Shown here one piece after another: positions 10,557 through 20,800 of a stretch of DNA of 64,000 nt. The stretch comes from Daphnia pulex (taxonomy: Eukaryota; Arthropoda; Branchiopoda; Diplostraca; Daphniidae): assembly GCF_021134715.1 (NCBI RefSeq), contig NC_060024.1, forward strand, positions 434,001-498,000. Direction: 5' to 3'. The translations under genes and the position numbers were made by a program. Position 1 is the first letter of the stretch. Each line of letters opens with the position of its first letter. A model generated the notes under the pieces. The model was given only the letters and a program-made list of their open reading frames with translations, had not been told where the DNA came from and did no database searches.

Positions 10557-10569
10557 TATGATAAATTAA
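9023..10569 (+). pseudogene. Copia integrase C terminus and reverse transcriptase
   Basis: The integrase tail (9023-9230, FFVGYSPA) passes into an RT frame by an indel near 9215. RT motifs seen are WVFTIKPG, RYKARLVAKGF, YEETFSPVVKYDTLR, DVKTAFLYGQLDEEIY and CLYGLKQASR. A TAG near 10180 replaces what is normally a tryptophan codon. The frame then continues with a catalytic WVDDGLVCS box near 10290 and stops being recognisable near 10550, before RNase H. Confidence 0.88.
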
Positions 10570-13301
10570 AATGGGATAAAGATTTCACAGAGCAAATATT
10601 TTTGTCACGCTTGATTTAGTTAGGCCTGTGCCTACACTAGAGCTTTTTTAATCGTTATGTTGAGCGTGTGTTACATTACAAATCTGTTCTGTCAGGTTCT
10701 GTTTTTCTTTATAATGTTGAAATACTATGCCAATGTATCTGGAAAACAACTTCGGGTTACAACAACTGGAAACAACAAACGGGAAGTTTTTCTCGCAGTC
10801 ATCCTTTCCCGTTGTTTGGATTGATATGACTTTATGTTATTCGGAAACATGTCAGAAGGACGTTGTGATTCTCTGTGTGATATAGTTTATCGTAGTGACT
10901 GTAGTTTCCACTTCAACGAGAATTTATTTTTTTTAAATACATGATTTAATCATTCATTTTTTTTATATACCTAACAACGGTTATGGGTGATCAAGCGATT
11001 AGGGAAGCACTTTAGTGAGAGCGGAACGTACCGAAAAAGCATAGAATCGTAATAAAATGACCAATCGTATGGAGAAAACCTGTAAATGTCTTTTATCTCC
11101 CATGAAATTTAATGCCTTTTTTTAATTTGATGCGTTATACTTATAAAAGAGTACGAATAAAAATGCCTAAAGAAAAAATTTAACAAAAATGCAACATCGA
11201 TTAAGTACTAAATTTATGTACTTCATATAATATAAACTCAATAAAGGACACTTTGTGTTCAAATTTTCTGTTTTCGTACGCAAATTTTGTTTATACTTGA
11301 ATGCAGATTTAAGCATTTAAGGATGCACTTAGATGTTTTTATACAGTAAAAATGATAATTTTTATTCAATCAAACTTATTAATTGAATTAATTGTTCAGG
11401 AATAAATTAAATATAATAAATATCTATTCAAAGGTTTTATTAGAAAACACGATATGCATTTGGCAATGTATATGATTTTTCAGTCGTAACGGTAGTTAAT
11501 CTTTGTCCTTACAAATAACTGAGTCATCTCTCTTTCCTTTATTTTGAAGCAACAAGGATTTGGTTTTCTCAGAGGAAGATCAAAAATTCATTTGACAACT
11601 TCAAAGTAAAGTTTTCTCAATAATTCGACACCGAAAGTGAACTATGATAGTACCTGATGGTACAAAGTTTTGGCCAAAAAGTAGTTTAATAGCATTGATT
11701 GGGTCAATGAATCCGAATCAGCACATTTCGATTCACTCGCTCTGACTGACGGTCTGTTTTACTATGGCTTCTACATACTCCATGTTTATGGCAAATAAAA
11801 AAAAGCAAGTCACTAACCTTTTCAAAAGTCAATGACGAGTTCTTTTGACGGCTTTGATTTTTCAGCAGTAACAAAATGCCTTAAAAGAATTCTGTAAAGG
11901 TAAATTTAAAATTATAGCGAAGTCTTAGTAAATAGAAAAATAATAAAAACAGCAAAATATCTCTTGAGCCACAAAAAATTAAAACTTTGCTGGGGCCTCC
12001 AAGGGCTTAGGAAATTTTTGTTATACCAAGAGAATCAAGGGGCGTTTTGAAATCGTGAATGCAAACTACAAAACTTCCTTCAAATGCTTTCATTACTGGG
12101 AATATCTGAAGAAAAAAGGTAGCTGACTGAGCAGATAACGGAATATAGAGGGCCGTTTATTGTCACTTGCTGTTGTTGAGAGCTGAAGGTTTCCAGAAAT
12201 CTTCTGTGTCGCTTTCAAATAGCACTTTAGGTATAATATAAGGCTTCTCGACGAGGCAACTGATTTTACAATTGCAAACAATATGGCACATTTCTTTTGT
12301 TTTTGGATACTTATTTCTCATAGTAATGTGCTTCACAGCGTTTTTTACGATTTCAACGCGTTCATTATCGAATACATACTGAGTCTCTTGTTTCATGGCA
12401 TCCTCGTAGATTCTTTTTCCTACTGGGAGGCGTTGCTATTTACAAAATGTATATTTCACTGCCAATCTGACATTCTGCTCCTGAAAGCTTTATACTCACA
12501 AAACAAGAAAGCTTTATCCCAATAATACCGCATCATCAGTGGAAGATGTTGATGAATGAGAAAATAAAATAGTTACAGTTGATATGCTGATAAAGTTTCA
12601 CAAACTCTGTTACATTAGTCATCCCATTAGTTTGCTCAACAATAACAACAAATTCAGCTGTGTTAAAGTAGTTTTTCTCATTGCCATTGTCATTTGTGTG
12701 ATTTGATTGAGCTGTGTTTTGCTGTTTTGAAGTTAACAAATTTCGTTATCTTAACCACTAGACCAATTTTAAAGCTCAAATTCTGGAAAAAGGTCCAGAA
12801 GAATAAATTTTGACCCATTAAACCCTTCCTCTATATATTACAGAAACAAAAAAGCAGTTAACTACATGTAGGAAATTATTATAACAGAAACATATCAAAC
12901 AAACAAATATTTTTACCCCCTAGTTTGTCGAGAATTGGTTCTTCAAACATACAAAACATGCAATTAATTGCCTCATCGTTTTTTTTGTAGTGTACAATTT
13001 TTCTAAATTATTTAGATTCCTTAAGCTTCCGTTTTATTTTTCACATCTTGTAAGATCCAATGCATCTAATTTTTATTTTAAATTTATTAATTTGATTTTA
13101 TCTGAATTTGCAGACATTGGTTTTTTAACTTTGGGCTTTCTCGTGTCCCCTCTGCATAGGATATATTTCAATAAACTTCATTGCATTCTCTCAGCTTAGT
13201 GCTGTTAAAGATTTTCTGCTAACATCCATTTCTCCTATTGTTTATTTACTTGTTATTAATTTATGTTTTCTACTTTTTTTTCCAACAAGGTGTAATTAGC
13301 C
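10557..13301. other. Unannotated AT-rich interval
   Basis: No recognisable gene. Short overlapping minus-strand frames at 12093-12396 (up to 77 residues, including a CHIVCNCKISC stretch) match nothing I know and have no clear splice context. The rest is AT-rich with scattered poly-T and no long repeats visible. Confidence 0.5.
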
Positions 13302-14060
13302 ATGGCTGGGAGAAAGCTTCTTTTAAAGAATTTTACCTCCAAGTCTCCAGCAGCACCATCTAAAATATCCCACGAATACATTCTGGAACCTTCACATTGC
13401 ACTGTTGAATGTGAAATTCCTATAGACGTTGGAGGTTGCTCCTCTGTATACATGGGTTCTTACAGAGGTTCTCTAGTGGCATTGAAATTTTATACCATTG
13501 AAAATGCAGAAATGAACCCTGGCAAGACTCTGTTGTTGCAAGAAGCTGAAAGTCTGTTGAAGTTACAACACTTGAATGTAGTTAAGTATCTGGGAATTCG
13601 TCTCCAGAAAGACAGTTGGCTGTTGTAAATTGCCGAAAAAAAATTAAAAAAAATAGCAGATGTCTGTGTGTAACAGATTAAGACAACTCATTGGCACAGT
13701 AGGAGATGTCATGGAACAAGATTTGAAGCATGAAGCTCTTTCCAAGTACTGGAAGAACTAAATTATTTACACAATAACACTATTGTTCATCTAAAAAGTG
13801 CCAATGTGTAGGTAAGTGAAGTTGAAAACAACTATATGTTTAAACTTACCGACTTATTTGGTGGTTCACACGCCCAAAATTCTACATAAATATTTTCAAA
13901 CTTTTTATTGATTAATAATGGCAAGAGAGTGAAGCCTTTCGAAGCACCTGAGGTGTTTTAGGGTAAAGAGAGTTATATGCAAGTGATGTGTATTCTGTTG
14001 GAATGATAATGAATGAATTGCTTTATCACAACTACTTGCATCCTTGGGAGTCAGTTTTCA
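13302..14060 (+). pseudogene. Degenerate protein kinase
   Basis: A 108-residue frame from the ATG at 13302 encodes a kinase N lobe: a glycine-loop-like GGCSSVYMG, the VALKFY lysine, a QEAESLLKLQH helix with the expected glutamate, and NVVKYLGI. It stops at 13628. Further kinase motifs follow in broken frames. Near 13750-13800 there is LNYLHNNTIVH running straight into LKSANV, so the R-D of the HRD catalytic loop is missing. Near 13840-13860 a DFG-like box reads KLTDLFG, and near 13940-14030 APEVF and a SDVYSVGMIMNELL-like segment appear. Order and spacing fit one decayed copy. The 3' end abuts the repeat at 14067. The subfamily is not recognised. Confidence 0.75.
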
Positions 14061-14066
14061 AGCAAT

Positions 14067-14597
14067 TCGATTCCCCATCACCAGTGTTGCCATATCAAAA
14101 AATATTTACCCTTTCTCTTTCTCCCTCTTCCGTCCAAGGGAAGAAAGAGATTTTGGGATATGGCAACACTGGTGATGGGGAATCGAGGGGAAGAAAACGG
14201 AAAACTTATAATTCGTGTTTTCATTTTTGATTTCATTACTATAAATGAAACTTAAAAATGTGATCTTATTACCACAGATAGAGCTAATGCAGCTCTTTTT
14301 TTTTGGAAATTTCCCACCCTATAATATTGCGTAGTTACTGAATAACAGGCCTCCAAAGTAAGCCCATTTCCTACTGGGCCTCTCGGCCGTACGGATACTT
14401 ACGCAACGCGATAAAAACCACCTATCGCGTTGTTGAAAAATTCCCCAAAAAAATCACATGATACCCCGCCTTAATGTTAACCTTTGAAAAAAAATTTATT
14501 GAATTCCACCGAGAATTCTATTTTTGGGAGCGTTTTGAAAAACGCGTTTTCCCTACTGATCCTCTCAGCCGTACGGATACTTTCGGTACCCACTGTA
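14067..14597 (+). repeat. ~540-bp structured repeat, copy 1
   Basis: It starts with a foldback whose 30-bp arms (14067-14096 and 14157-14186) are perfect inverted repeats around a 60-bp loop. Then come ~410 bp shared in direct orientation with 29701-30105, ending CCCACTGTA. The tail holds a 10-bp perfect inverted repeat CAACGCGATA/TATCGCGTTG (about 14403-14431). It also has two diverged copies of a CCGTACGGATACTT-containing block about 165 bp apart. No coding capacity. Copy 2 has longer arms and an inverted loop. Confidence 0.85.
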
Positions 14598-14817
14598 CTT
14601 CTCGGGGCTGTTGTATTCATTTCGGCCAAGTAAGCGTTTTTTAGCGATTGCATAATACTTATATAATTTCCAATTTGATTTATTAAAGATATGCGATTTA
14701 CAGAAAAATTACCACTGAAGGCTCAAAGGAGGGCTACGCTGAGAGACCCAATGTCCAAAAAAGTAATGAAAATATTAATTGCCTTAGCTCTTTTAGCTGC
14801 AGATCAGGCTCATGCGG
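14598..14817. other. Short unassigned spacer
   Basis: Between the repeat and the LINE tail. A 63-codon plus-strand frame starting at 14691 runs into the LINE 3' tail and has no recognisable domain. Nothing else supported. Confidence 0.4.
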
Positions 14818-14934
14818 TTTTTATTTTTAATTTATTTATTTATAAAATTTATGCAGCGCATTTTACATATCACAAAGATTAGATCAAATAACGCTGAAAA
14901 GTATTACTGTCACGCAAATAAACATAATGAAATT

Positions 14935-15708
14935 TTACTTAGGGTAGCTCAGATCTAACAAATGCTTCTTGAGACGGGAACGGAAAGTGGAAACTGAGGG
15001 TGCAGAAGTGACACTGGGTGGAAGAGAATTCCGAACCAGCGAGCAGAAACGAGAGAAAGCTCTGTCGCCGTGGGTGATAGCGAAAAAGGGGGAATTGAAA
15101 GGGCGGGGCGCAGAGCAGCCCAGACATTCCAACGGGGAATATAGACGTGAAGAAGAGAGGAAAGGTAGGGCGGAGCAGAGTGGAGCAGGGTAGGGGAAGC
15201 ATTGATCACAGCGCAGCACAGCACATCACAGCACAGCACAGCATCGATCACAGCACCGACACAGGCAGTGATAGGCAAGCAGAGCCAGCTTGAAATCAAT
15301 CCTCCGCCGAATAGGGAGACAGTTGATGTATTGGGGGTGGCGCGTCACATGCTCTCAACGACGAACGCGAAGGATGAGCCTTGCAGCAGAGTTAAGCACC
15401 GTCTGCAGACGATCAAGTAGAGCAGAAGGTAGACCGGAAAATGTGCTTTTGCAGTAGTCGAACCGAGAAAGAACGAAGGCATGGACGAGGCAATTTGCAG
15501 TTGATGCATCGAGGTAGCGACGTATTTTACCGATGCGATAACGATGAAAGTAAGCGCAGCGGCAAACTTTTCTTACATGGGAAGATAGGGATAGCTGAGA
15601 GTCGATTGTGACACTAAGGTACTTGGTGCACGCACAAAAATAGGGGAGAAGGAACAAGATGCAAATGAAATTTAGAAGAAACATACATGAAGACACTCTT
15701 TTCAACAT
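14935..15708 (-). pseudogene. LINE RT C-terminal half
   Basis: Minus-strand frames at 15355-15708 and 14935-15219 cover the RT C-terminal half: KYLSVTIDSQLSLSSH, the RFDYCKSTFSGLP segment, LQTVLNSAARLI, then DRAFSRFCSLVRNSLPPSV. At least one frame change and a missing stretch near 15230-15350 show it is not functional. A GCACAGCACA low-complexity run at 15205-15245 interrupts it. Confidence 0.8.
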
Positions 15709-15818
15709 TCGGTTTCACACGATTGAGCATGAAACAACGCTCAGCAGACTCGGCCCAGGTGAAAAGAAGTGAGAGCGAAGATGGAAGTGATCTGCAGATG
15801 CTGATATCTAGCTGGAAG

Positions 15819-16078
15819 TGTTGAGGTTAACTTATTAGCTAGTAGTTTTTAGTAATGAATAAGTAAAGTAGACAGACACAATTATACTAGAGTTACCATA
15901 CTTTTATTGCACCTTACTAGCTGACACGAGTATAGAGAGTGAGACAGAGATAAGTAGATACACTTGACAGGTAAGAACAGATAGTCTGGCTAGCAGACTA
16001 CACTATCGGTAGGACAGGTTAAGTATAGTGATACCTGGTTACATTATTAGGATGTTCAGCTTGCCTTTATCTCCAACA
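15819..16078 (-). repeat. Copia 3' LTR
   Basis: 260 bp, TGTTG...CAACA on either strand. It is identical in length to the LTR at 25004-25263, with three substitutions. The polypurine tract (GGGGAGG on the minus strand) abuts it at 16079-16090. Confidence 0.92.
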
Positions 16079-16129
16079 CCTCCCCTCAAGCTGAAGATTC
16101 TCTGACATCAATTATTCCCATTTTCTCAC

Positions 16130-17926
16130 GCAGTTTCTGGAATCGGTTAGTCTCGAGAGAGTTTTGTCAGGAATTCTGCAAGTTATTGGTCTTCTGTTGA
16201 AACGTACTGCAAGTTGATTATTCCATTCTTGAGTTGTTCCCTAATGAAGTGGTATTTGATTTGTATATGCTTTGTTCTTTGATGGAACTCCGGGTTTTTG
16301 GCTATGCGGATTGCACTCTGATTATCACGGAGTAGAGGTATTGGCAGCGTTTGGTCTTGTCCAATCTCCTTTAACAGCCAGTCAATCCACACCGCTTCTT
16401 TCGATGTCTCACATCCTGCTACATATTCCGCTTCTGTGGTCGATAACGAGATGCATTTCTGTCTTCGGCTGGCCCACACCACAGGTTCTCCATGGTAGAG
16501 ATAGATATATCCAGTTGTCGACCGCCTGGTGTCTTGGTCTCTTGCGAAGTCGGCGTCAGTGTAGCCTTTGATCACCGGTTGGTTGCTACTTTTGAAGTGG
16601 AGGCCGTGGTACGGTGTTCCCGCAAGATAAGCAAAGATTCTTTTTACGGCATTCCAATGCCCGTTGCCTGGGTTCTGGCAAAACTGTGATACCTGCCCCA
16701 CTGCAAACGCTATATCTGGGCGGGTAGTCATGGCCAGATATAAGAGGGACCCGACAGCTTCCCGATACGGAATCTTCTCCATGTCTCCTTCTTCCTTTTC
16801 ATTTTTCGGTGACATTTCGGTACTTAGGTGCGTATGCGGGTCTGCGGGTACTGGTTTTGGATGGCAGTTCTCCATCCTGAATCTCTTCAGTAGTGCCAGG
16901 GTGAACAGCGGTTGTGCTGCTGTGAGTTCCTTCTTCTTCCTGTTTCGACTAATTTCGACTCCAAGAAACCGTTCTGCATCCATGGTGCGGATCTGAAATT
17001 GCTCTTCCAGGTGTTTGATGATTCGACTGAGGCTCCCTGCTTGGTTACTGCAAATTAGGCCATCATCAACAATAAACACAGGATCGTGAACTCTTCCCCT
17101 TGATGATGGTAGTAAATTCAGGGGTCTGCATCACTCCTAACTATAAGCCAAACTTGATCAAAAAATCGTTTAATCGATTATTCCAGGCCCGTGGGGCCTG
17201 TTTCAGGCCATATAGACTCTTGAGTAGTTTGCATACTTCCATCTCACGGCCAGGCACCACAAATCCTTCCGGTTGTGACATGTAAATTTCCTCATCTAGT
17301 TCCCCATACAGGAACGCAGTCTTGACATCCAGCAGAACAGTTTCAAGGTCCAGGGAGGCTATAAGACCAAATACAGTTCGAAGGGCGGAGTGTTTTAGAA
17401 CAGGGGCAAACGTCTCTTCATAGTCTACGCCATATTTTTGTGTAAATCGTTTGGCCACTAATCTAGCTTTAAAGCGTGGCGGCGTGTCTTTGTAGCCTGG
17501 TTTTATATCAAAAACCCATTTGTTCTCGATGGTTTCACGTCCTTCTTGCAGTGGGGTTAATTCCCACGTCTTATTTTCCATCAGTGATAAGAATTCTTCT
17601 TGAATTGCCGGCTCCCAGCTTTCGGCGTCTTCAGATATCATGGCTTCTTGGTAGCTTTTTTGGACTTTTTGTGAAGCAGTTATCTCCTTCCAACTTTCGC
17701 CAACCAAGCATTCGTGGGTCCGTTTGAGTTCCTTCATCTTGGCTATTCTAGTTGATCGCCGCCTTTCTTCATGGAATCCAAAAAACGGATCTTCAATATT
17801 AGCCTCTCGCCCGTCAGTTTCTTTGTTCGGTCCTGGATCGTCGTCTACTTCAATTTGTTCAGGTTCTTGCGTCGTTTCCTCCATTCCCAAATTTTTAGTT
17901 TGTTGTTCGACTATTTTCTCGATCAC
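16130..17926 (-). pseudogene. Copia reverse transcriptase and RNase H
   Basis: Two frames. 17926-17141 carries WVFDIKPG, RFKARLVAKRF, YEETFAPVLKHSALR, DVKTAFLYGELDEEIY and SLYGLKQAPRAW. 17079-16183 carries VDDGLICS, GSLLYLAMTTRPDIAFAVG, YTDADFARD, STTGYIYLY and SLSTTEAEYVA, i.e. RNase H. A stop at FGL* and a frameshift near 17080-17140 separate them and disturb the segment just before the catalytic VDD box. The N-terminal part of the first frame is an acidic linker. Confidence 0.9.
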
Positions 17927-17998
17927 AGTTGGTTGTGGCTTCGCTGATTTTTTATCATTATCATCGACTTTTGATTTTTCTCGTGCATTTTCTGGTTC

Positions 17999-18058
17999 CT
18001 AAAAATAAAAGTGCATGAAGTCACCATGTTCATAAAATAGGCCAAAAAAAATATTTAC
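17999..18058 (-). other. Intron-like segment 1 in copia pol (60 bp)
   Basis: It begins GTAAATATTT and ends CACTTTTATTTTTAG on the minus strand, a strong donor and acceptor. It sits between integrase tail codons (DEVNV) and the linker (EPENAREK). Its length is a multiple of three, and its only in-frame stop is the TAG of the acceptor itself. Confidence 0.55.
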
Positions 18059-18091
18059 CACATTTACTTCATCCAAGGGGAATAATGAATC

Positions 18092-19213
18092 CTAATCAGT
18101 TTGATTTATCGACCCAATAATGTAGGTGGCATCTTCTCTGAAGACAACATCACGGCTGATAATAATTTTTCGTGTGACTGGGTTCCACATGCGAAAGGCT
18201 TTAGAGTGTTCACAATATCCCACTAGTAAGCATTCCACGGCTTTTGGGTCTAACTTACGTCTTGTTTCGTCCGGTATATGGACAAAAGCAGGCGATCCAA
18301 ATACTCTGAGGTAAGATACATCTGGTCTGGATCCAGTCCAGAGTTCAAATGGGGTCACATCGTTAGCACCGGAGATTTCCCTGTTTTGGATGTGTGTTGC
18401 ACACATTACTGCTTCTCCCCGTAGTTCTAGTGGGACCTTCTTTCCATACAGCATACTCCTGGCTGCTTCCATTAGGAACCGGTTTGTCCTTTCTGCGACC
18501 CCATTGTGTTGGGGAGTGTAAGGCGCGCTTCTTTCATGGCGTATTCCTTCATTGTTCAACCATTTTTGCAGTTCACCATTTAGGTGTTCTCCTCCGTTGT
18601 CTGATCGGATGCATTTAACGTCCTTATGAATTTGCATCTTCACCTTTGCGACGAAGTTTTGCAGGGCAGTAGTCACCTCCAACTTCTTCTTTAGTAGATT
18701 AGTTGTGCAGTAGTTGCTGTAGTCATCTTTAAAGGTTGCAAAGTAGCGATTGCCGCTGGGAGTGGTTACTGGGATGGGACCACAAATGTCCGAGTGAATC
18801 CGTTGGCCTGGCACTGTAGCTTTTTCATGTCCATGCTTAAATGGGAGCCGCTGCATTTTTCCCATGACGCATCCTTCACAGAAGGTGGAGATATCGTCAT
18901 TAAATAGGGCGAGTCCATTGGTGCAGCCCAAAGATGCCCTCTTCAATAGGGTTTTGTTGTTGACATGGCCAAACCTTCTGTGCCAGATAGAAAGTGGTAA
19001 GAGTTTTGTTGCTCTGAGGGCTGTTGTGATCTTGGGCGTGTGGTTCCTGGCCTGAATATTGAGGTGGTACAGCGTTTTTCCGGCCCGTCTCCCTTCTATT
19101 AGGGCTATTCCATTCCTGGTGAAGGAGACAGTATCGTTGGTGAATAGAACTTCTATTCCAGTAGCCGTTGCCGTTCCAATTGAGTATAAGTTAGCCTCTA
19201 GACCATTCACCAA
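18092..19213 (-). pseudogene. Copia integrase
   Basis: A 373-residue open frame starting at VNGLEANLYSIG, the pre-integrase block. It has a HHCC-type segment (WHRRFGHVNNKT, CEGCVMGKMQ), HSDICGPIP, FKDDYSN, RSDNGGEHLN and YTPQHNGVAERTNR, then the C-terminal FGSPAFVHIPDE and RKIIISRDVVF blocks. It stops at 18092; a few codons later lies the intron-like segment 17999-18058, after which the linker and RT frame begins. All three catalytic acidic positions are visible. Confidence 0.9.
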
Positions 19214-19233
19214 GAGAACTCATCTCATCAATC

Positions 19234-19260
19234 CTACACAAAAAACGATTTAGTCATAAC
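19234..19260 (-). other. Intron-like segment 2 in copia pol (27 bp, shortened)
   Basis: The minus strand reads GTTATGACTAAAT...TTTTTTGTGTAG. It has a CTAAT branch-point-like motif, a T-run and an AG. The flanking codons then read EQAT / IDE.VLLVNGL, lining up with ATIEKVLYVPGL of the other copia in this window, apart from one extra base. It is too short to splice normally and looks like an internally deleted intron. Confidence 0.45.
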
Positions 19261-19334
19261 GTGGCTTGTTCAATTTTCAGATTGTCAATTTTAGTACCTT
19301 CCATGTGTTTTCCGTTCACGACCGACGTTATTTG

Positions 19335-20370
19335 TACAGTCCCCTCCATAAGTATGGGATCACCCCGCGCCGTTCCATAAGGCGGCGTGTATTTTTCATA
19401 TGGGTTTTTCGGGTGGCAAAAATCGGAAAAATGACATAAATTCACCAAACTTGGGATTTATGTCATTTTACGTTTTTTCTATTGTCTGAATTTTTTTTCA
19501 GATTTTTTCCCCTATTTTTTATGCCTAGAAAAGTGGCGCACAAAGTATCGGATCACTCCGACGGCGGCCGTGTTGTCTTATGGCGCAAATGGGCTTTTCA
19601 TATTGCTTTTTATATAATTAATTTTCTAGAAGGAATTTTTATTTTCAAACCGTGTATACTATACCCTTTCATAAATTTACTGTCAGTTTTTCATGATGAT
19701 ATGAATTATTTTCGAATTTTCCCAGATTTATTCGTTTCCCGAGTTTCTGAAATAAGAGACTGCAGAAGAGTTCATTTAGGGTTTACAACCTCTATCAGCT
19801 GGCGTAGGCCGGAAAATTAGTGTCGTTTCTATACACCACTGGCGCTCTGCTTCCTTTTTCACTTAAGGGGCGTATAGAAACGACACTAATTTTCCGGCCT
19901 ACGGCAGGCGATAGAGGTTGCAAACCCTAAATGAACTCTTCTGTAGTCTCTTATTTTAGCAACTGGGGAAATTAATAAATCTGGGAAAATTCGGAAATGG
20001 TTCCGATCATAATGGAAATCTTACAGTTAATTTATAAAAGGGAAATGTAAAAAGGGTTTGAATATAAAAATTCCTTCTTAAAAATTAAATATTTAAAAAG
20101 CAATATGAAAAGCCCATTTGCGCCATAAGACAACACGGCCGCCGTCGGAGTGATCCGATACTTTGTGCGCCACTTTTCTAGGCATAAAAAATGGGGGAAA
20201 AAATCTGAAAAAAATTCAGACAATAGAAAAAACTTAAAATGACATAAATCCTAAGTTTGGTGAATTTATGTCATTTTTTCGATTTTTGCCACCCGAAACA
20301 CCCATATGAAAAATACACGCCGCCTTATGGAACGGCGCGGGGTGATCCCATACTTATGGAGGGGACTGTA
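19335..20370. mobile_element. 1,036-bp foldback (palindromic) element with TA flanks
   Basis: Two arms of about 515 bp are nearly perfect inverted repeats of each other, with their centre at about 19850. The ends read TA-CAGTCCCCTCCATAAGTA and its complement ...GGGGACTG-TA, consistent with a TA target-site duplication and a Tc1/mariner-type terminus. There is no transposase; the 112-codon frame inside is low-complexity and is mirrored in the other arm. It is inserted in the copia element between the protease and pre-integrase. Confidence 0.88.
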
Positions 20371-20800
20371 CATCTCCCTGTCCTATCACGGGCAATGTAG
20401 TATCTCCAATTCCTGACACATTCCATTGCCCTGGTTCGGCTGGTACAAAGTTAATAAGAAGGTTCCTTTGATCGGTCATATGCTAGGTAGCCCCACTGTC
20501 AGCAAACCAGTCAGTTGCCCTTAAAAAGAAAAAAACATTGTAGTTCTCTTGTGAGTTAATTTACTATTGGGGAGTCTATTACTTTCGAGTTGAGAAGCTG
20601 GTGCATGATTTGTAGCTATACGATTGTTGGTTATCAGCTTGGTTCCGGTTCTTTTGGTTCTCTAATACCTTTAGCCAGAGCCGACATTTCCTCTTGATAT
20701 GCCCAGTCTCTCCACAGTGGAAACATTCGGTAGGAGGCTGCTCATGTCCTCCCCTGAAGCTGGTCGAATTCTGTTCTCGGTTACCAAGGGAGTAATAATA
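20371..20800 (-). pseudogene. Copia zinc knuckle and protease
   Basis: The minus strand encodes a CCHC knuckle, CFHCGETGHIKRKC, near 20690-20732. It continues through a polar stretch to CTSFSTR at 20583. After the 63-bp intron-like segment the frame resumes as KATDWFADSGAT, the aspartic protease active site. A TAG codon follows DSGAT directly, so this copy is inactive. The left end of the protease is cut by the palindromic element at 20370. Confidence 0.85.
20520..20582 (-). other. Intron-like segment 3 in copia gag-pol (63 bp), frame-restoring
   Basis: The minus strand begins GTAATAGACT and ends TTTTTTTCTTTTTAAG. Read through, the frame stops immediately. Removed, ...TCR|AA joins G|GCA ACT to give STRKATDWFADSGA with no frame change, joining the zinc-knuckle region to the protease active site. 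Length, base composition and splice signals are those of the short introns in the host genes of this window. Confidence 0.65.

Noticed and set aside
15202..15250. GCACAGCACA run as a functional tandem array
   Set aside because: A short simple-sequence run inside a dead LINE RT; no further structure.
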